DNA from: Casuarius casuarius
Lineage: Eukaryota; Chordata; Aves; Casuariiformes; Casuariidae
Reading direction: 5' to 3'
Length of the DNA: 64,000 nt
Assembly: GCA_003342895.1 (NCBI GenBank)
Contig: PTFA01000050.1
Span: 1,292,968-1,356,967, forward strand
In this document: piece by piece, positions 25,231 through 38,542 of the stretch
Layout: every line of letters starts with the position of its first letter
How positions within the stretch are numbered: the stretch's first letter is position 1
Position numbers and translations under genes: made by a program
The notes under the pieces: model-generated
Databases searched by the model: none
What the model was told of the DNA's origin: nothing
What the model saw: only the letters and a program-made list of their open reading frames with translations

Positions 25231-28200
25231 TATTTTCTGAAGAACAGCGATATAAGTGACTCCTTGGAAAGTGTAATCTCGAGTGACCGTCGACCTTCTG
25301 CTCTCTCCTTCCGGCTGCTGATACCTACGTTTGCTCATTTTATGTGAAGGCTTGAATCCGTTGCATACTAGCATTATTTGGGACGTGGGATTAACACACT
25401 GTAAACAAGATTTATCTTATCAGAACTCGTACCAAGAGACTACTATGTAGAACTGTAAATTGTCATGGAGCTGTCTCCTTAATCCTTTCTGCGTTCATTT
25501 TTATTAGATTTCTTACTGCTTCCTTCAATCATGTTTGCAGATTATTAAACAGTAAGAGTTTGGGAAAATGCTTTTGAGCTGTCAGCTCTGACACTGCTCT
25601 ATAGAAATAATGCATACAAATCAAAAACCTCCTAATGTTTGCTTCAGTATTCTCTGGCACAGTATCGTGTAATTGTGCTGTTAGCTGCAAGACCCCAGGT
25701 GAGTTTGGAAATGATTTTGTCTCCCTTATCATGGTCTGATGGCTTTTATAATTCCAAAGGAANGCTGGTTTATTAGGATGTGAGGCTGGGGGAACTTCCA
25801 GGTTGACATCAAAAGCACTTTGATATGTTAAATTTCATATTTTCATTGCCATTTTAGCATTTCAAACTTTCTAGAGTTTGTCAGCAGCAAAGCACCTACA
25901 GCAATAATAAAAAAAAGAAGTAATGGAAAGAATGGGAGAATTATATTTGTGACAAGGGAGGAACACAGAGTTGGTCCGCAGAATACAGGTACCAATTAAG
26001 AGATGTGTGGGACACTGCGCGGCAATCACAGAGTCCGTTCCTAACTGCGTGGGAGCTTTCCGAAGGCCGGGGCGTACTNGAGCATGGAGCCAGCTGGAAG
26101 GCGCCTGTGTCCCTGGCGTGGTGCTCTCTGGGAATTTCAGCAACTTCATCCAAGAGTGCCGCTACTTTTAGCTCATGCCTGTATGTCATAGCAGCCTTTA
26201 GGTTACGAGCTTGTAGGAAATCTCCCTGCCTTGCCCTGGAAGGAGAGCACTGCTTTCGTTTCCTAGCTTTTGCTTAATGATTGTTTCTATCATTCTTTTA
26301 GGACTAGATAGACACCCTTTCACTGCTCAGCTTCTCTGCCCCTTATGCTGGGAATTCCTCTTTCATCAGGTGGCCTAAGTGCCTTAGTAGTCCCAATTTC
26401 CCAAAGCAGGTAGCAAACAAAGCTCCTTTTGCTGAGAATAACAGTTTTTTTCTCTAGCTCCTGCTTAGCTTTTCTTTCTCTCTAGGAATTTTTTTCTGAG
26501 CCCAGTCAAGGAATTAGCTCTGGATGACTTATATAAACCTCCTTATACTGTTATGCAAGCAGTTAGTATATAATTTAAAGTAAACTGTTGGGAATAATGC
26601 ACTACTGTTTCAAAAGAAAATCTAATTAATCACAAAAGTGATTACAAGTGAGTAATTAAACAGAGATATAGTATAATCCAGAGAAATGCATAATTATTGG
26701 CAGATTATTACAGTTTTCAAAATCTCTTATATATCTAAGTCACTTTTGAAAGTGGAACTGCAGCTCCTGTGTCACTTAGTTTTGGAAATTTTGTATACCA
26801 TTTGCATTTTTTCATTAGTCTGTTGTACGTGACCATGTTGAACCGTTCGTATGCAGCTATCTGTAATAGCATAAGCTAGCATACTATTGAGGTGTTGCAT
26901 TATTAAAGACTGGGCCAAGGTTAAACTGGACCCACTGACATGCCTGCCATCACCGGAGGGGAGAAAAGGCTTTACTGTGCTAGTGCCTTCTTAGTGAAGC
27001 ACATTTGGGAAACTAGTCTAAACAGAGGCTGCTCTTTAAATGTCCTGTGATAGAATTGAACAGTATACAAACTTCTTAACTGATTTACATTTCCTGTTGC
27101 ACTCGGACATATGGGAGTAAATATACTATGGAGAGTCTTAATATATTAATAATTCTACAATTGAGCAGAGAGCTACTGAAACAATAAGGCAAGGAGACTA
27201 GCAGTTACAATAAATCGAGAGCAGAAGCCATGTGTATGTGGTTCTTCTGCAGTATAAAAGATGAAATCATGATGCCAAAAACATTAAATCAAAATATCTT
27301 TTATAAAATGCAAATTCTAAGAAGGGAAAATTCATGAGCTTCAAAATGTAAGTGTATGGAATGAGAGGACTCAGCGGCAGCACCATCTTTAATGAAAAAA
27401 AAAATGTCATGCTCCTTTCTTGTCACCGTGTTTAAAAGATATCACAGAGCTGGAGAAGGATGTAAAAAGAGCAGTCTGGAATGGTTCAGGGATTTGGGGA
27501 ACATAATTACAGAAGGAGAGATCAGGAAAACAAAATCCGTGAAAGAAGAAAATAAGAGGTGACTACTGATGTATTCGAAATCCTGAAGGAATGGGAAGCA
27601 TTGATGTTACAAGACACTGTTTGTGCTTGTGCCAATGCAGGTAACTGGGGATGTGAACCACTGCTAGAGGAAGGTCAGCATGAAAGACATGGGGACGAAT
27701 TTCTTTACATGTGGAATAAAATGAAAAAGAATGAGTAGAAGAGAGGAAGCTGTCAGTGCCAAAAGNGGGCTAGTAAACCAAAGAGGACGGGGGAATGTAT
27801 AGTGGGGGAAATAACGCTGTGGGACATGGCTGTTATATTAGGGGCTAGCCAAACCTAAAGAGAATTCTCTAAAATGTATTGGCAAAATTGGTAATGTGTT
27901 GCCTAGCAGCGTGTCCGTGCTTNCCTATGTAGTTTGAGCTGTAACAAAGGATTTGCCAAGTCCATCCGGTAGCAGCATTGCTTACCCCAGATACTCCAGA
28001 GTCATGGTGCCGAGCTATAANTCACACATTCTTAAAGAAGTAATAAATGTTGGCTTCCGTTTATTTCCTTTTGATTTCTGAGTACGATTTAGGGAACATT
28101 CCTGTGACATTTTCAGGCTCCTTTCATAACTAATGAACTGTAGCAACATAGTCTCTCCTTTTAGCGCAAGGAAATTGGTGTGGCTTGGTGGCTAGGGCAT

Positions 28201-28738
28201 TCTTGTTTCTTTTGGCTGTATTTCTGGTTCTGCCACAGCCCGGCAGGGTGATTTGGATTAGCGCTTTCCCTGTGCTTACATGCTTTGCAAAGTAGGTTGA
28301 AAGTGGTGGCTGTGAAGTANGGTAGGGCAACCATGATTTAGGATTAACAGGATTGAGCAGATTTTCTTCTGTCTTGATTGGTGGTGGGCATATTTCCTTT
28401 TCTCTCATGTATGCCGAGCAACCACAGGAGACNCTGGGTGGTTTTTGCCATCAGCTCTCCTGACCCTTGGCGTTATTCTTCAGGTGGTCTGTATCTACTG
28501 GTCTGTATATCTGCTGGCATCNGCTAGCATTACTTAACTTTAACCTCTTCTATGTTTATATAACCATTATGTTGACTTCCTGTACAACGGTATGGGAGCG
28601 CCCAACTTGTTTGAAAATACCCTTAGGGGGTAAGGGTCCCTCCTTCTTCATTTAAGNTCTACTCCAAAATCATTAATTGTGAAAATTAAGTACATGTTTT
28701 ATATTGCCTGGTCATTTCTTTTTGCTCAGCCTTGGCTT

Positions 28739-28767
28739 ACTTGAAGGAAAAAGTTTTTCCTTCAAGT
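28739..28767. repeat. Perfect 14-bp inverted repeat with 1-base spacer
   Basis: The arm ACTTGAAGGAAAAA at 28739-28752 is followed by one G and then its exact reverse complement at 28754-28767. Fourteen perfect pairs with essentially no loop would form a cruciform in DNA rather than a stable RNA hairpin. It lies in a region with several ambiguous bases, so a fold-back assembly or library artefact is also possible. Confidence 0.85.
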
Positions 28768-31700
28768 CTATCTTTTCTAACAGTTTTCCTTAGATGTAAC
28801 AATAAGCACTTTTCATGAAAGAGAGTTTCAAAGAATACCACTATGACACAGCAGGATTAATTCAAAGTTTTCTTTTCCATCCTCCACCTTTATGAAAAAG
28901 TAAAGCTTCAATTTTCATTATTCATTACTTAAGATTCTTTAGACTATAAGGAACATAAAACTTTTTTGAACCTGCTTCTTTTAATCACTGATATTGTAAG
29001 TGAGGGGAGAGCTTTGCTTCCCCAAATTTCTTTTGCCTTCACTTTGAATGAAATTGTTCATAGCATTTTAAATGCAAACTACAAGCTACCAGAGCTTCTC
29101 CTGAGCAACTGCTGTCTCTGCCAGTGTACGAACTGTATTTGGAGATTTGAATATGCAAAATGACTAGGTCAGACTGCCTTGAGGATATAAAAAATACTGG
29201 ATGAAGTAAAATTTGGTCTGCAATTAAATTTGTAGAAAATCAAATATCTGTTGTTTAGTTCTAAGCAGATGTTGAAAAGGTTTTTCCTGGATGCCATCCT
29301 TACTGATAGGATGTCTTTTGATCTGAAGCCAAATAAGAAATCTGGATGTTAGTCTGGATTTGGAAATTTTCTTTAAATAAACATATTAGTTAAGTATGTA
29401 AATCTGCTTATCATCACTTAAGGAACCTTGCCAGAGTAAGAAACATCTGGAGCTCGACATCAGATAACTTATTAATTCACATTTTTAATGTGCTCCATCC
29501 AGAGTGTTGTAGGATTCTGTTATCTCAATTGCTTAAGTCAGCTTTATCTAAAAGACAATTAGTTGTAAGTTCTGCTGTTTACATTTGGAGTCGTATGAAA
29601 CCCGCAGAGTACAGCTTTCTAGGCCCAGTTGCTTAGCTTTCCAGGTCTGCTCAGGAATAGGCCAAAGCATGTTGTGGTACAAGTAAAGCAGGGCTAAAAT
29701 AATAGTGGCTTTGAAACACAAGCACTTTCTTTCACAGGAGGCAGATCCTGAAAATTAATTGTTACCATTTTGGATTTTGAATTACATGATCTGAACTGGT
29801 TGCCATGTAATATCAAGAAAGGATTACTTAACTTATTCTTGGTGAGTACCTAAGTACGGATACCAATACAGCCTTCTGCCATAAAGCTTCCTCGGCTTTA
29901 TGACCCCATTTCCCCCTTAAGGTTAAAAAAGGTTCTCAATCTAGTTCAATTTTTAAATCTATAGCAAGGCAATTGTATGTGTTAGTACTTTCAACACTGA
30001 TGGATGCTGAATGTGTTATAGTGTATTTTTGCTAACCCATGCTATCAACCCATGACATGTACCTTCCTGGTTATTGAAATGGAAATGGATATTTGTGCAT
30101 GTGAAAAAGCCTAATAATTTAAGGGAGCATACTATATAATGGAAATATTTTTAGTATTTATTGGTAAGAAATTAGTATAAATCTCTAAACAAAAGCCATG
30201 TGCCATGTTGAAATTAAGGGTCAAAGCCTTAGAACCACATATGCAGGTAAGGTATTTGCATTTCTAGATAATTACTTTAGAAGTTCACGTATTGTGATTA
30301 GCTGTGCAGTTAAGATGACTATGAACAAAAAAGCTGCATAAATTTCTGTGTGTATGAATTGCATGCACATAATTCTAGAACTCGGATAACAAGATCTATT
30401 TTAAGAATATAATTATTGCTTTGTTTTATTTTTGCAGTGAATTTTGATGGTAATGGTATTATTGAAATAAAACTTTGCAGACTTGCTAGAATTTAGGAAG
30501 TGTATGAACACCAATTAATGTCCTAAAATATCCAGCCCTTTCTAGTAGAGACCTGGTAACAATGTAAGATGGTGTAAATTTGTGTACCTTCACTTAAAGA
30601 CCGTTTTAGCTAAGTACTCTTGCTNGATGATATGCCTGTTTTGCCTTTACTGTAGCAGAAGAGTTAGGCCCATACCAAGACAGTTTGTGAATTCAGTTTT
30701 CTCAAGCACTGCAGTTTAGTGGAATCAGCCCATAACTATGGGTCGGAAGTGGTGGTCTTCTGTCCTAAAACAGATTATATTACAAGTTATGATAAGTTAG
30801 TGNCTGATGTGGCATCTGTGGATTAATTTCAATGCAATTTTACAGACAGACAATATGATCAGTATTACTGTTTTTGATAATTTGATTATATGTGATGTCT
30901 TTGGAGCAGGGATTGCTTTGCTGTTGTTTGCGCTAGTCATTATGCAAGGGAGTACTGACTCAGAGTTTGATTTCCTCACTGCTGCCATAAAATGAAAGCT
31001 AAATAGTAATATTTACAATAATTTGGAAATGTAAGTCAAATGTAAGGTGATGAATTAGTTTCTAAGGATGATTTTTTTTATCTGTTTCTCTTTGCTGCTT
31101 TGAATATGGAAAGTTATAGCAGGGGAAAAGGAGTTCACCAGTTTTTGATGTATAAAAAGGAAAAAGTATATCTTATGGTAAATCCATGAAAGAAGTTTAG
31201 TATTAAATGAGCATACAAAGCTCATGGGAATGAGCTTTTATTATTGCGTAAATGATTATTGTATTTCTGTCTTTTAATAAGTGGAAGTTGCTGCACAAGG
31301 TACCTTTTGTGTGGGTTAAGCTGTTCCAAATCTTCTTACTGATTCAAATCAATTAAGAATATAGTGTGTCAGTGGATATTGCTGCTTGTGTACTTATAAA
31401 TACAGTTGTAGTCTCCCTCTACAGATCATCTACATTAGGAGAACAATTTTCTCCTAGGAATAAAAGTAGAAGAACTGGGGGGCAAGAAATTACTAGCACG
31501 GTGCTGAAAAATTGTTTCCTACAGTAAACACATAGAAGTATATTAATTTGCATCTTATCTAGCATTATTCAGAATGACATGTACCTACTTGTTTTATTTC
31601 TTTATAATAAGTTATGCTTCTATATAATAGATTATAATAACTTTCTACAGGTCAAGATGAAAAAATAGAGGGAATGTAATATGACATCTAAAACGAATGC

Positions 31701-32523
31701 AATTTTTACTCATAAAGTTTACAATCACTTATTTTTCAAAGGAATCTCTGTGTTAGAGTGGGAGAAACCTATCTCATATTATTTTGAAACCTTTTTCACA
31801 TGCATCTCAGCATGGGAAAGGGCAATGGAGTCAAGGTAATCTTCAGATTGCTTTCTTATATACAGATGAAATATGTTTTACAGGGAACATTCCTGCTATT
31901 TTCTGTTTTGATTTTATTTAATTAATGTTTTTCCATCTGAATACACATGGCATATTGGCTTAGGTTCATAGTAAGTGTCAATTATTGTGAATCCATTAAT
32001 TTCAGGTGAGATACAGCAGTATGCACAAGCTGAAACCTGTGTTTGAATAAAAATATACACATGCAGAGGGTGGTTTTTGAAGTGGACTCACTGAAATGGA
32101 TACTGTTAGGAAAATACCATTGCATAGGCAATGAATGGTCTAAGAATACTTTTCCAACCACTGAATGGTCAATTGGTCGTGTGTAAATAATTGCGAATGT
32201 AGCTTTTAGCCTAAAAACTTTTGACAGATGTGTTCAAACAACTTCCATGGAGCACTGCAAAGACAAGCACTCTTTCTAATGTCATTGTGGGTTGCAGATT
32301 GCTGTTTGCTGAATGAAAATGAAAATGCATTCACTCACACAGAACACAGAATTTCATCACATTCATATATCTTGAATAAGCTGTTGAAAAGGAAGATATT
32401 TACTGGAATTCAGGGAGAATCTTCTTGAGTTCTTTTGATAATAAGTCCTCTTTCTCTCGTGTGTCACTCTGCAGGTGCCAGCACTGAAAATCAAGGTCTA
32501 AAATTTTAGCATGGAGTTTTGTC

Positions 32524-32538
32524 TTTTTTTTTTTTTTT
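32524..32538. repeat. Poly(T) tract
   Basis: Fifteen consecutive T. It may be the reverse complement of a poly(A) tail, but no element could be recognised next to it. Confidence 0.85.
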
Positions 32539-33400
32539 AAGAATAATAAATAATGTTTTTTTGTTGAATCTAAGTGAGAATTTTGTTTTGACTGTGGGTG
32601 CAGAATCTGAATCTGTAGAGGGACAGTATGTAGTAGTAAATAGGCAATGAATCATACTTCTCAAACAAAAATCAGTGTACAAAAGATCAAGGTTTATTAT
32701 GCTTCACTTACTATCAAAGAAAAATGTACTGGCAGATGCAATGTTAGCAAATTCATGGTGCACTGTTCACTTTTCCACAGCAGATGAATAAGTGTCATTG
32801 ATAGACTGGTCAGACAGACTAGAACAAAATGACATTTATCTTTTACAGATCAAGGATTCACCTGCTTTCTTTTCAAGACAAAAATGAATGATAGGATGAG
32901 GTTTTATTGGAAGTGACATGCCTTCGTCGTCAACAGCAAGCAAATGAGTAGTGGAGTGACAAAAGGTAAACTAAAATGTTCGTATTTAATATTTTAGAGA
33001 TAAAAGGCATGGAATTCTTCTGAGTCACTTGTATACTTTTAAGAGTAAGACTGAACAAGATTTGGTGTTCAGTGCGAGGTGATGAGGCCAAATGATTTGT
33101 CAAAATTTACTGTATGGAAAAAAAAATCATTTGGCTGCACAGTGTCTCTCCGGGTGTGTGCCATGCAGTCAGACGTACGACTGGAAAATAATTTTTTGTT
33201 ATATTCCCTTTCTACTGTCTTTTCTCCTTCTCACTGATTAATATCAGGTATTTTTCTCTATAGTGTATCTAATGACTCTTCATACTTATTTGACAGATGT
33301 CTCTCAGTTTGGTTAAAATGTTTTTGAAAACTGAAGATCATCTTTGTTCATTTTCTTACATTGGAGAAGAGCCAATCCACATTGGTAGAAAACATCATTT

Positions 33401-33430
33401 TCTCTCTCTCTCTCTCTCTCTCTTTTTTTT
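33401..33430. repeat. (TC)11 microsatellite followed by T8
   Basis: Pure TC dinucleotide repeat running straight into eight T. A homopurine-homopyrimidine tract of this kind can adopt triplex structure, but no function is implied. Confidence 0.92.
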
Positions 33431-35455
33431 AAGATTAAATTGTACCTTTTTAGTACAGAGGCAATGCCAAAGTAAAATGGTGGGTTAGAATAAAGGTGGG
33501 TTTTGTGGACTCCGTTTATCTTCCAAGTAAGCAATCCCTCAATATTCCTCAAATAAGAAGTACCCAGCTTACATAACGTACTCCTGAAAAATCCAGAGAG
33601 AAGATGGTTCTTAGAAAATAAATCTGAGAACTATGTTCCTGCCTTGGCTTGATTACAGAAATAGACCGAAAAATATCTTTGAGTTCCTGCTGTACAGCCT
33701 AACTCAAAGTATCTCTCTGCTCACACTGGTGCTTTGTTTTATAATACTAAATGTAAATAAGGGTTGCAGAACTGAATCCAATGATAGCTCTAATACTCAC
33801 TATATTTATAGTAGGAAGAGGCAATAATGTAAAACTGTGAAACAAGTAGAAGATAAGGTTGGAGGTCTTATAAATCTAATTTTAACAAAAGATTTCCAAT
33901 TCAAATAAGGTCTTGCAGAAAAAACAGTCTTTTTGAAGTTCAAATGATATTTACTTAAAATTAAGGGAAGAGGTTTTGTATGCTGCCACACTGTCTAAAT
34001 TACATGGCCTGCACAGTGAAGAATACCAGTGTGGAAAGCAACTTTTCTGATGAGGACTGAATAAGCAATAAGCTAATTGTGTTTCATTTGCAAACTATTA
34101 AATTTGTGATAACTCTAAACACTACGATTCTCTATTGTAGTTATCTGATATAGTTCTTTCTTCTTAGTATGGTCGTGTCCTTTAAATGTATGTTGTCATG
34201 TCTGTGATAAAATGGAGTTATGAGTGATGACAAAACCAGAAACATCTGGAAATGAAAACAGAAAAGCTAAGTGTCAGATAGCAATCAACAGATCACTTAT
34301 GGCAATTATGCTTAGGTGGTTAAAGTAGTTCATATGATGTAATTTGCAGATGATCAGGCTGGTGAGGAGAGTCAGTTCTGCTTCCCTGAGGCTGTTAGGG
34401 AGATTTCTGTACAGATGTCTGTCCCAGAAATGCCACACATTCAGGAGAAGCTGTCAGGTCCCTGAGGTGCCACCCACTTTAGATGAGATGGAAGAGGGCA
34501 TATGCCCTGTGGCAGTGCCGTCTATTAGAACGATCTGTGTAAGCTACATTGCAAAGAACTGAGCAAACTGGAGCAGAAGGAAACATGAATGGTGAAGCGC
34601 AGGGAAGTTCTCCTTCCAGTCAGTGTAAGCTTCCCGGCTGAGCCCCGCATCGACACCTCTCCAGTCAGACAAAGCTGACTCTGTTTTGCAGGTCTGTCCT
34701 TTCCCATTTGTCCAAGTTTTCTTTTTTTGTCATTTCAGTTTAACCCATTTTCCTTCCTTACGTTTTCCAGGGCAGTTAATTTAGTGATTTCGTGCCCTTC
34801 CTTTCCAGATCATGTCAGCTAATAACTTTCCGTTATTTCTGCTTGCCTCAGTTTGACTAACATTTATCCTATGCAACAATTCAGTTTCATGCTCCCCCTC
34901 CTCTTAGTCCCCCTATATTATTATTTATTAATGGGTTGTAGAACTCTTCACCAAGACGCTCAACATATCTTAAAGACATTCAATAATTAAGCTGCACAAT
35001 GAGCCTATAAAGGATGCAATTATATTATCTATTTACCAGATGGCTAACCAGGAACAGACAGAAGTTAGGTAAATTGCCGTGGGTTAAAAGTTGGGGAAAG
35101 GCAGCACTGGGAATAGAATCCAGAGTCAGATGAGTTTCTTTGCCAAAAGCTCGTAGTACTACAAAGTACATATACCAGCTGTTGGGGAATCACTGCACTG
35201 GCCCGGAATCGTCCTGTTCTAGCTTAAAGCTTAAGATCTATTATTGAGTAGGCTTTCGAACTCAGTCCTTGCCCTTTTCTTTCCTAAGGGGGCAATAGAA
35301 AAATCTGAACTTCTAAACTTAAAATAAAAACTTGTCTATGTCTTCAGGTCTCTCCTACACTGGTTCGGTACATCAGTAAGGTCCTTGCATAGCTGGATCT
35401 GGTATTCTAAAGTATGTATTAACAGCAGATTCTGTCTCAAGAAGAGAAGATCATT

Positions 35456-35494
35456 GTCTGTCTGTCTGTCTATCTATCTATTTATCTATCTATG
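35456..35494. repeat. (TGTC)n/(TATC)n tetranucleotide microsatellite
   Basis: About four TGTC-type units change into TATC units with one variant copy. This compound structure is typical of a tetranucleotide microsatellite in which a point mutation has spread. Confidence 0.9.
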
Positions 35495-35689
35495 TGTCTT
35501 AGTGTGAGCCCGTCAGACAGCATGTCCATAGCATCAAAAAGCCAGACTAGATTTGTTATCTGAGCTACCATCTGGACTACATACTGAATTCTCTGTCACC
35601 ATTAAACAGATGAATCACACTTTGTAAATAGTGATTTTTAAGAGTTTTTTGCTTGAGCTACTTGTTTCGCTAAGCTGGCAAATTCATGA

Positions 35690-36000
35690 GCGTTTCTTGT
35701 AAGACTAGGTTTCTGTACCCCTGTTCATCCTATTAGCACATCTCTGAACCTGTTTGGTATGTAGACTATTCAACAGAATATAATCTGTAGAGTATTCCAC
35801 ATGAAGGGTTGCTGACACATTTATGGCAGCATTGACGTGCTCCCTTTACTATTTTCCTGAAATGTTTTAAGATCACAGTATCCCTTGGTAGGGGACAGTG
35901 TTACATTGCAGACTCATAGTTATTTCATGATTAATTAATACACTATGATCTTTAAATCTCATTTTATAGTAGACATTCTTAATTTTGATGCTAGGAATTA
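35690..36000 (-). mobile_element. Second ancient CR1-like LINE remnant, antisense to +
   Basis: The + strand again resembles the antisense of CR1 3' sequence, over a part that lies between the blocks seen in the 17.4-18.2 kb copy. Near 35795-35850 the phrase ACATTTATGGCAGCATTGAC resembles the antisense segment reading ATTTATATAGTGGCATTATGA in related copies. Near 35900-35970 an ACATTG...GATCTTTAAATCTCATTTT pattern resembles the segment before AAGATCTCTTTCT. Agreement is looser than for the first copy and is judged by eye. A 137-codon minus-strand frame (35873-36286) overlaps it and is not considered a gene. Confidence 0.45.
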
Positions 36001-37150
36001 ATCTACAAAGGAGAATGCTTATGATGGACAAAAGTACTGATCTAGCCTGTAGGAACTGCAGGCCGACCATGATTGCTTCTGTAGGGTTGGTGGTCACATC
36101 GCTAGGCATCATGTCCCCGTTCTCGTTGTCCTCTACTGGACTGCACCTCTGAGGGAGGGCTGGCATGGGAGGTATTTTCATTATACAGTTGCAACCATGA
36201 AGAAATGCCCTTTGGTTATTCTGCCTTTTGGTTTTTGATAGCTGCCCTGAAACCTCTGCAGGAGGCGTGTGGAGCAGGCAGGGCACGAGTCTCCAAGCGT
36301 TTGGTGTCCTCAGCTCATTTCCAAACCTTCAGGAAGCAGTGCTCAAGATGATACCTTGCTGAAGGGCTAGCTGCAGTACCTTACATGGGCTCAGTGGGGT
36401 TGCAGAAGATCTTTAGGGGCCATTTGCAGTTTTGGCATGAGAACGATTGAATGCTGAAATACAGTTTGCCTTTCTATTTTCTGGAGAAAAAAGTGCATTC
36501 ATATGAAATTGTGCCCATTACTGAGGAAAATAAATTCCTGCCTGTCAAGCAAATGGCCAGCCTTTAGAACTGGTTAGACTTCCACATCAATTATTCAGGG
36601 AAAAAAAAACACCTGTGTACATTAATTATCTCTTTAATGGAAGGTTTTCGGATATGGGGTCAAATTCTTCCCTTGCATCAACTGTATGCCAGAAAAATTC
36701 TGTTGTTGTCAGTGGAATAACTTCCGATTTACACTGGTAGGTGTTAGAGTGAATTAGGTGGATAGTATTTTACAGCGCACAACAGGAATGTCATCATAAT
36801 AGGTGACAGCTTTAACTTTTAAATATATATCTTACATGTTCTTACATGATCAATGTCCCTTTAAATACTGTTTGAGTTAAATTGAGTACAGTTTTGCTTC
36901 TTGTCTTTGTCTCGTGTTTGTCGACTTTTTACTCTCCTTACTACTGTCAAAAACATTTTGATGCTATAAATAAGAGCATGGATTAAATACATTCTTTGTG
37001 ACAAGCAATGTGCAGTGTATTCATTTCTTTCCTTCTGAGAAGATGTATTATCTTTTCTATTATTTTGAATCTGCACTCTTCCATTATTCTAAAGATCAGT
37101 AGAAGTAAATCTGAGACCTACTATATGAAAAAGATGATATGTGTCTGTGC

Positions 37151-37173
37151 ATATATACACACACACACATACA
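37151..37173. repeat. (AT)n(AC)n short microsatellite
   Basis: A short alternating AT/AC tract with a few interruptions. Simple sequence only. Confidence 0.8.
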
Positions 37174-38087
37174 TGTAAATTCTTTCTACTTGTGACAGAT
37201 ATGTTCCTGCACCTGAAAATATCTGCAGTCGTACAAACTACGATTTTAAGAAAGTTGTATTATTTACCAGAGGGGCTCCATATGATGCTGTGATACAAAA
37301 TCTTGTGTTATGGTGAGATTGTGCATGATGAATAAGGGAAATAAANTAGGCTATAAGTATTCCTTCTGGCTAAAGAGATGGGGGTAAAGAGCAGTAGAAC
37401 TGGAGGAGGCACCATGTATTTGTTGTACTTGCTCATGCCTGAGCATTTGAGTTGTATCCTAACTCCCACCGCAGTCAAGTATTCTGCAACATGTCTAATG
37501 TTCTGGCAGGGTAAGTTTATGACTTACACTTATATGTCCAAATCTTTTGGAGCTGACTTCAGTGAAATTATGCCTATTTGCATTAAAAGAAAATTTCACC
37601 AAGATGTGTATTATACCCATTGCACAGGGGGACCAATACTTGGCAGGAACTTGCGTATCTTCACAGGATGCTATGCTACTAGGGATAGTGATTTGCAGGC
37701 ATGAAGAAGAGAGAGAAAGACTGTTTCCTACCTGAGTGTCCTACAGCTTGCAGAAGTCCAATGACTGTGACGCCTAGCCTCATCTCAGGCAATTCTGTTT
37801 TATATTTGTCTTCGTTACTGAGCATGCCTCATATTCTGTACCTCGGCTCACTACAGGCTCATCCCTCCATTTCACGTATCAGGAAGCTGGACAAGGTCAG
37901 TTTGACTGGCGGCAGAATTTAGACTTTTATTAAGTCCGATAGAAATCATCTCACTCAATAATCTGGAAGGACAGTGAGAATTTGTGGGTTTGGCATGATG
38001 ATCATGTTTAATTACCCAGGATTTGTGATCTTCTACATTTCCCTGCAGTTTAGCATATAGCTGTGAACTTGCAACGCGAGTGTCAAG

Positions 38088-38101
38088 CTCCCCTCTAGTG
38101 G
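38088..38101 (-). promoter_or_regulatory. CTCF-like core
   Basis: The minus strand reads CCACTAGAGGGGAG, close to the vertebrate CTCF core CCASYAGRKGGCRS. The mismatch is a G where C is preferred near the 3' side. It lies about 200 bases before the GC-rich block at 38.3 kb. A single motif cannot show occupancy. Confidence 0.3.
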
Positions 38102-38288
38102 TTGCTCCACACAGAAGATAAACATTAATTTATCTCGATGCCAAGTATTTCGTTCTGGACTGAAAAAGATGACAATTCATGTGAGATTCTGATGTTTGTA
38201 CGTGGCAGATTTTTTGTTTCCTTTCTCCCTCGTTTTAATGATAGCGTTACTTCACATGTTGAAATGCTGTAATTAAAACAGGGATCAT

Positions 38289-38542
38289 TGTAAAAGCAAA
38301 CAAACACAAACAAACAAACAAAAAAGAGTTACGGCACGCTACTCAGCAAAATGCGAACGTGCCACCTCTGGGTGGTGGCGCCGCACTTTCCCGCGGCCGC
38401 CGCGGCGCGGGGACGGTCCNGGGACGGTCCGCAGCGATGCCCCACGAGCAATGGTGCCTGCGCCGCGTGGCGCGCCGGATCCGCGCGGCTTGGCGCGCGC
38501 TCGTGTCAACGCGGCACCAGTGCTGAGATAATGTAAAAGCAA
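38289..38542. other. GC-rich block flanked by 11-bp direct repeats; candidate insertion
   Basis: TGTAAAAGCAA occurs at 38289-38299 and again, identical, at 38532-38542. The 232 bases between consist of a CAAA-rich lead-in (38300-38326) and then about 180 bases of very CpG-rich DNA quite unlike the AT-rich flanks. CTCAGCA at 38342-38348 and its reverse complement TGCTGAG at 38521-38527 sit near the two ends. Direct repeats of this size look like a target-site duplication, but the sequence matches no element I recognise. An N at 38420 is itself flanked by a 10-base duplication, so the interior may be misassembled. Confidence 0.45.

Larger units (their letters stand above)
18211..35450. other. 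Intergenic DNA, no gene seen
   Basis: Long AT-rich non-coding stretch. Open frames are up to about 96 codons (19470-19760, minus strand) without recognisable domains. Isolated single N bases begin at 22825 and become frequent between 25.7 and 30.8 kb. Apart from the inverted repeats and simple repeats listed separately I see nothing that demands annotation; further old repeats beyond recognition by eye are likely. Confidence 0.65.
36001..38287. other. Intergenic DNA, no gene seen
   Basis: Mostly AT-rich non-coding sequence. A 108-codon + frame at 37378-37704 and overlapping shorter frames have no recognisable domain. One CA repeat and one CTCF-like site are listed separately. Confidence 0.6.

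Noticed and set aside
35873..36286. 137-codon minus-strand frame
   Set aside because: Its C-terminal half lies in the decayed CR1-like remnant, and the rest has no recognisable similarity.
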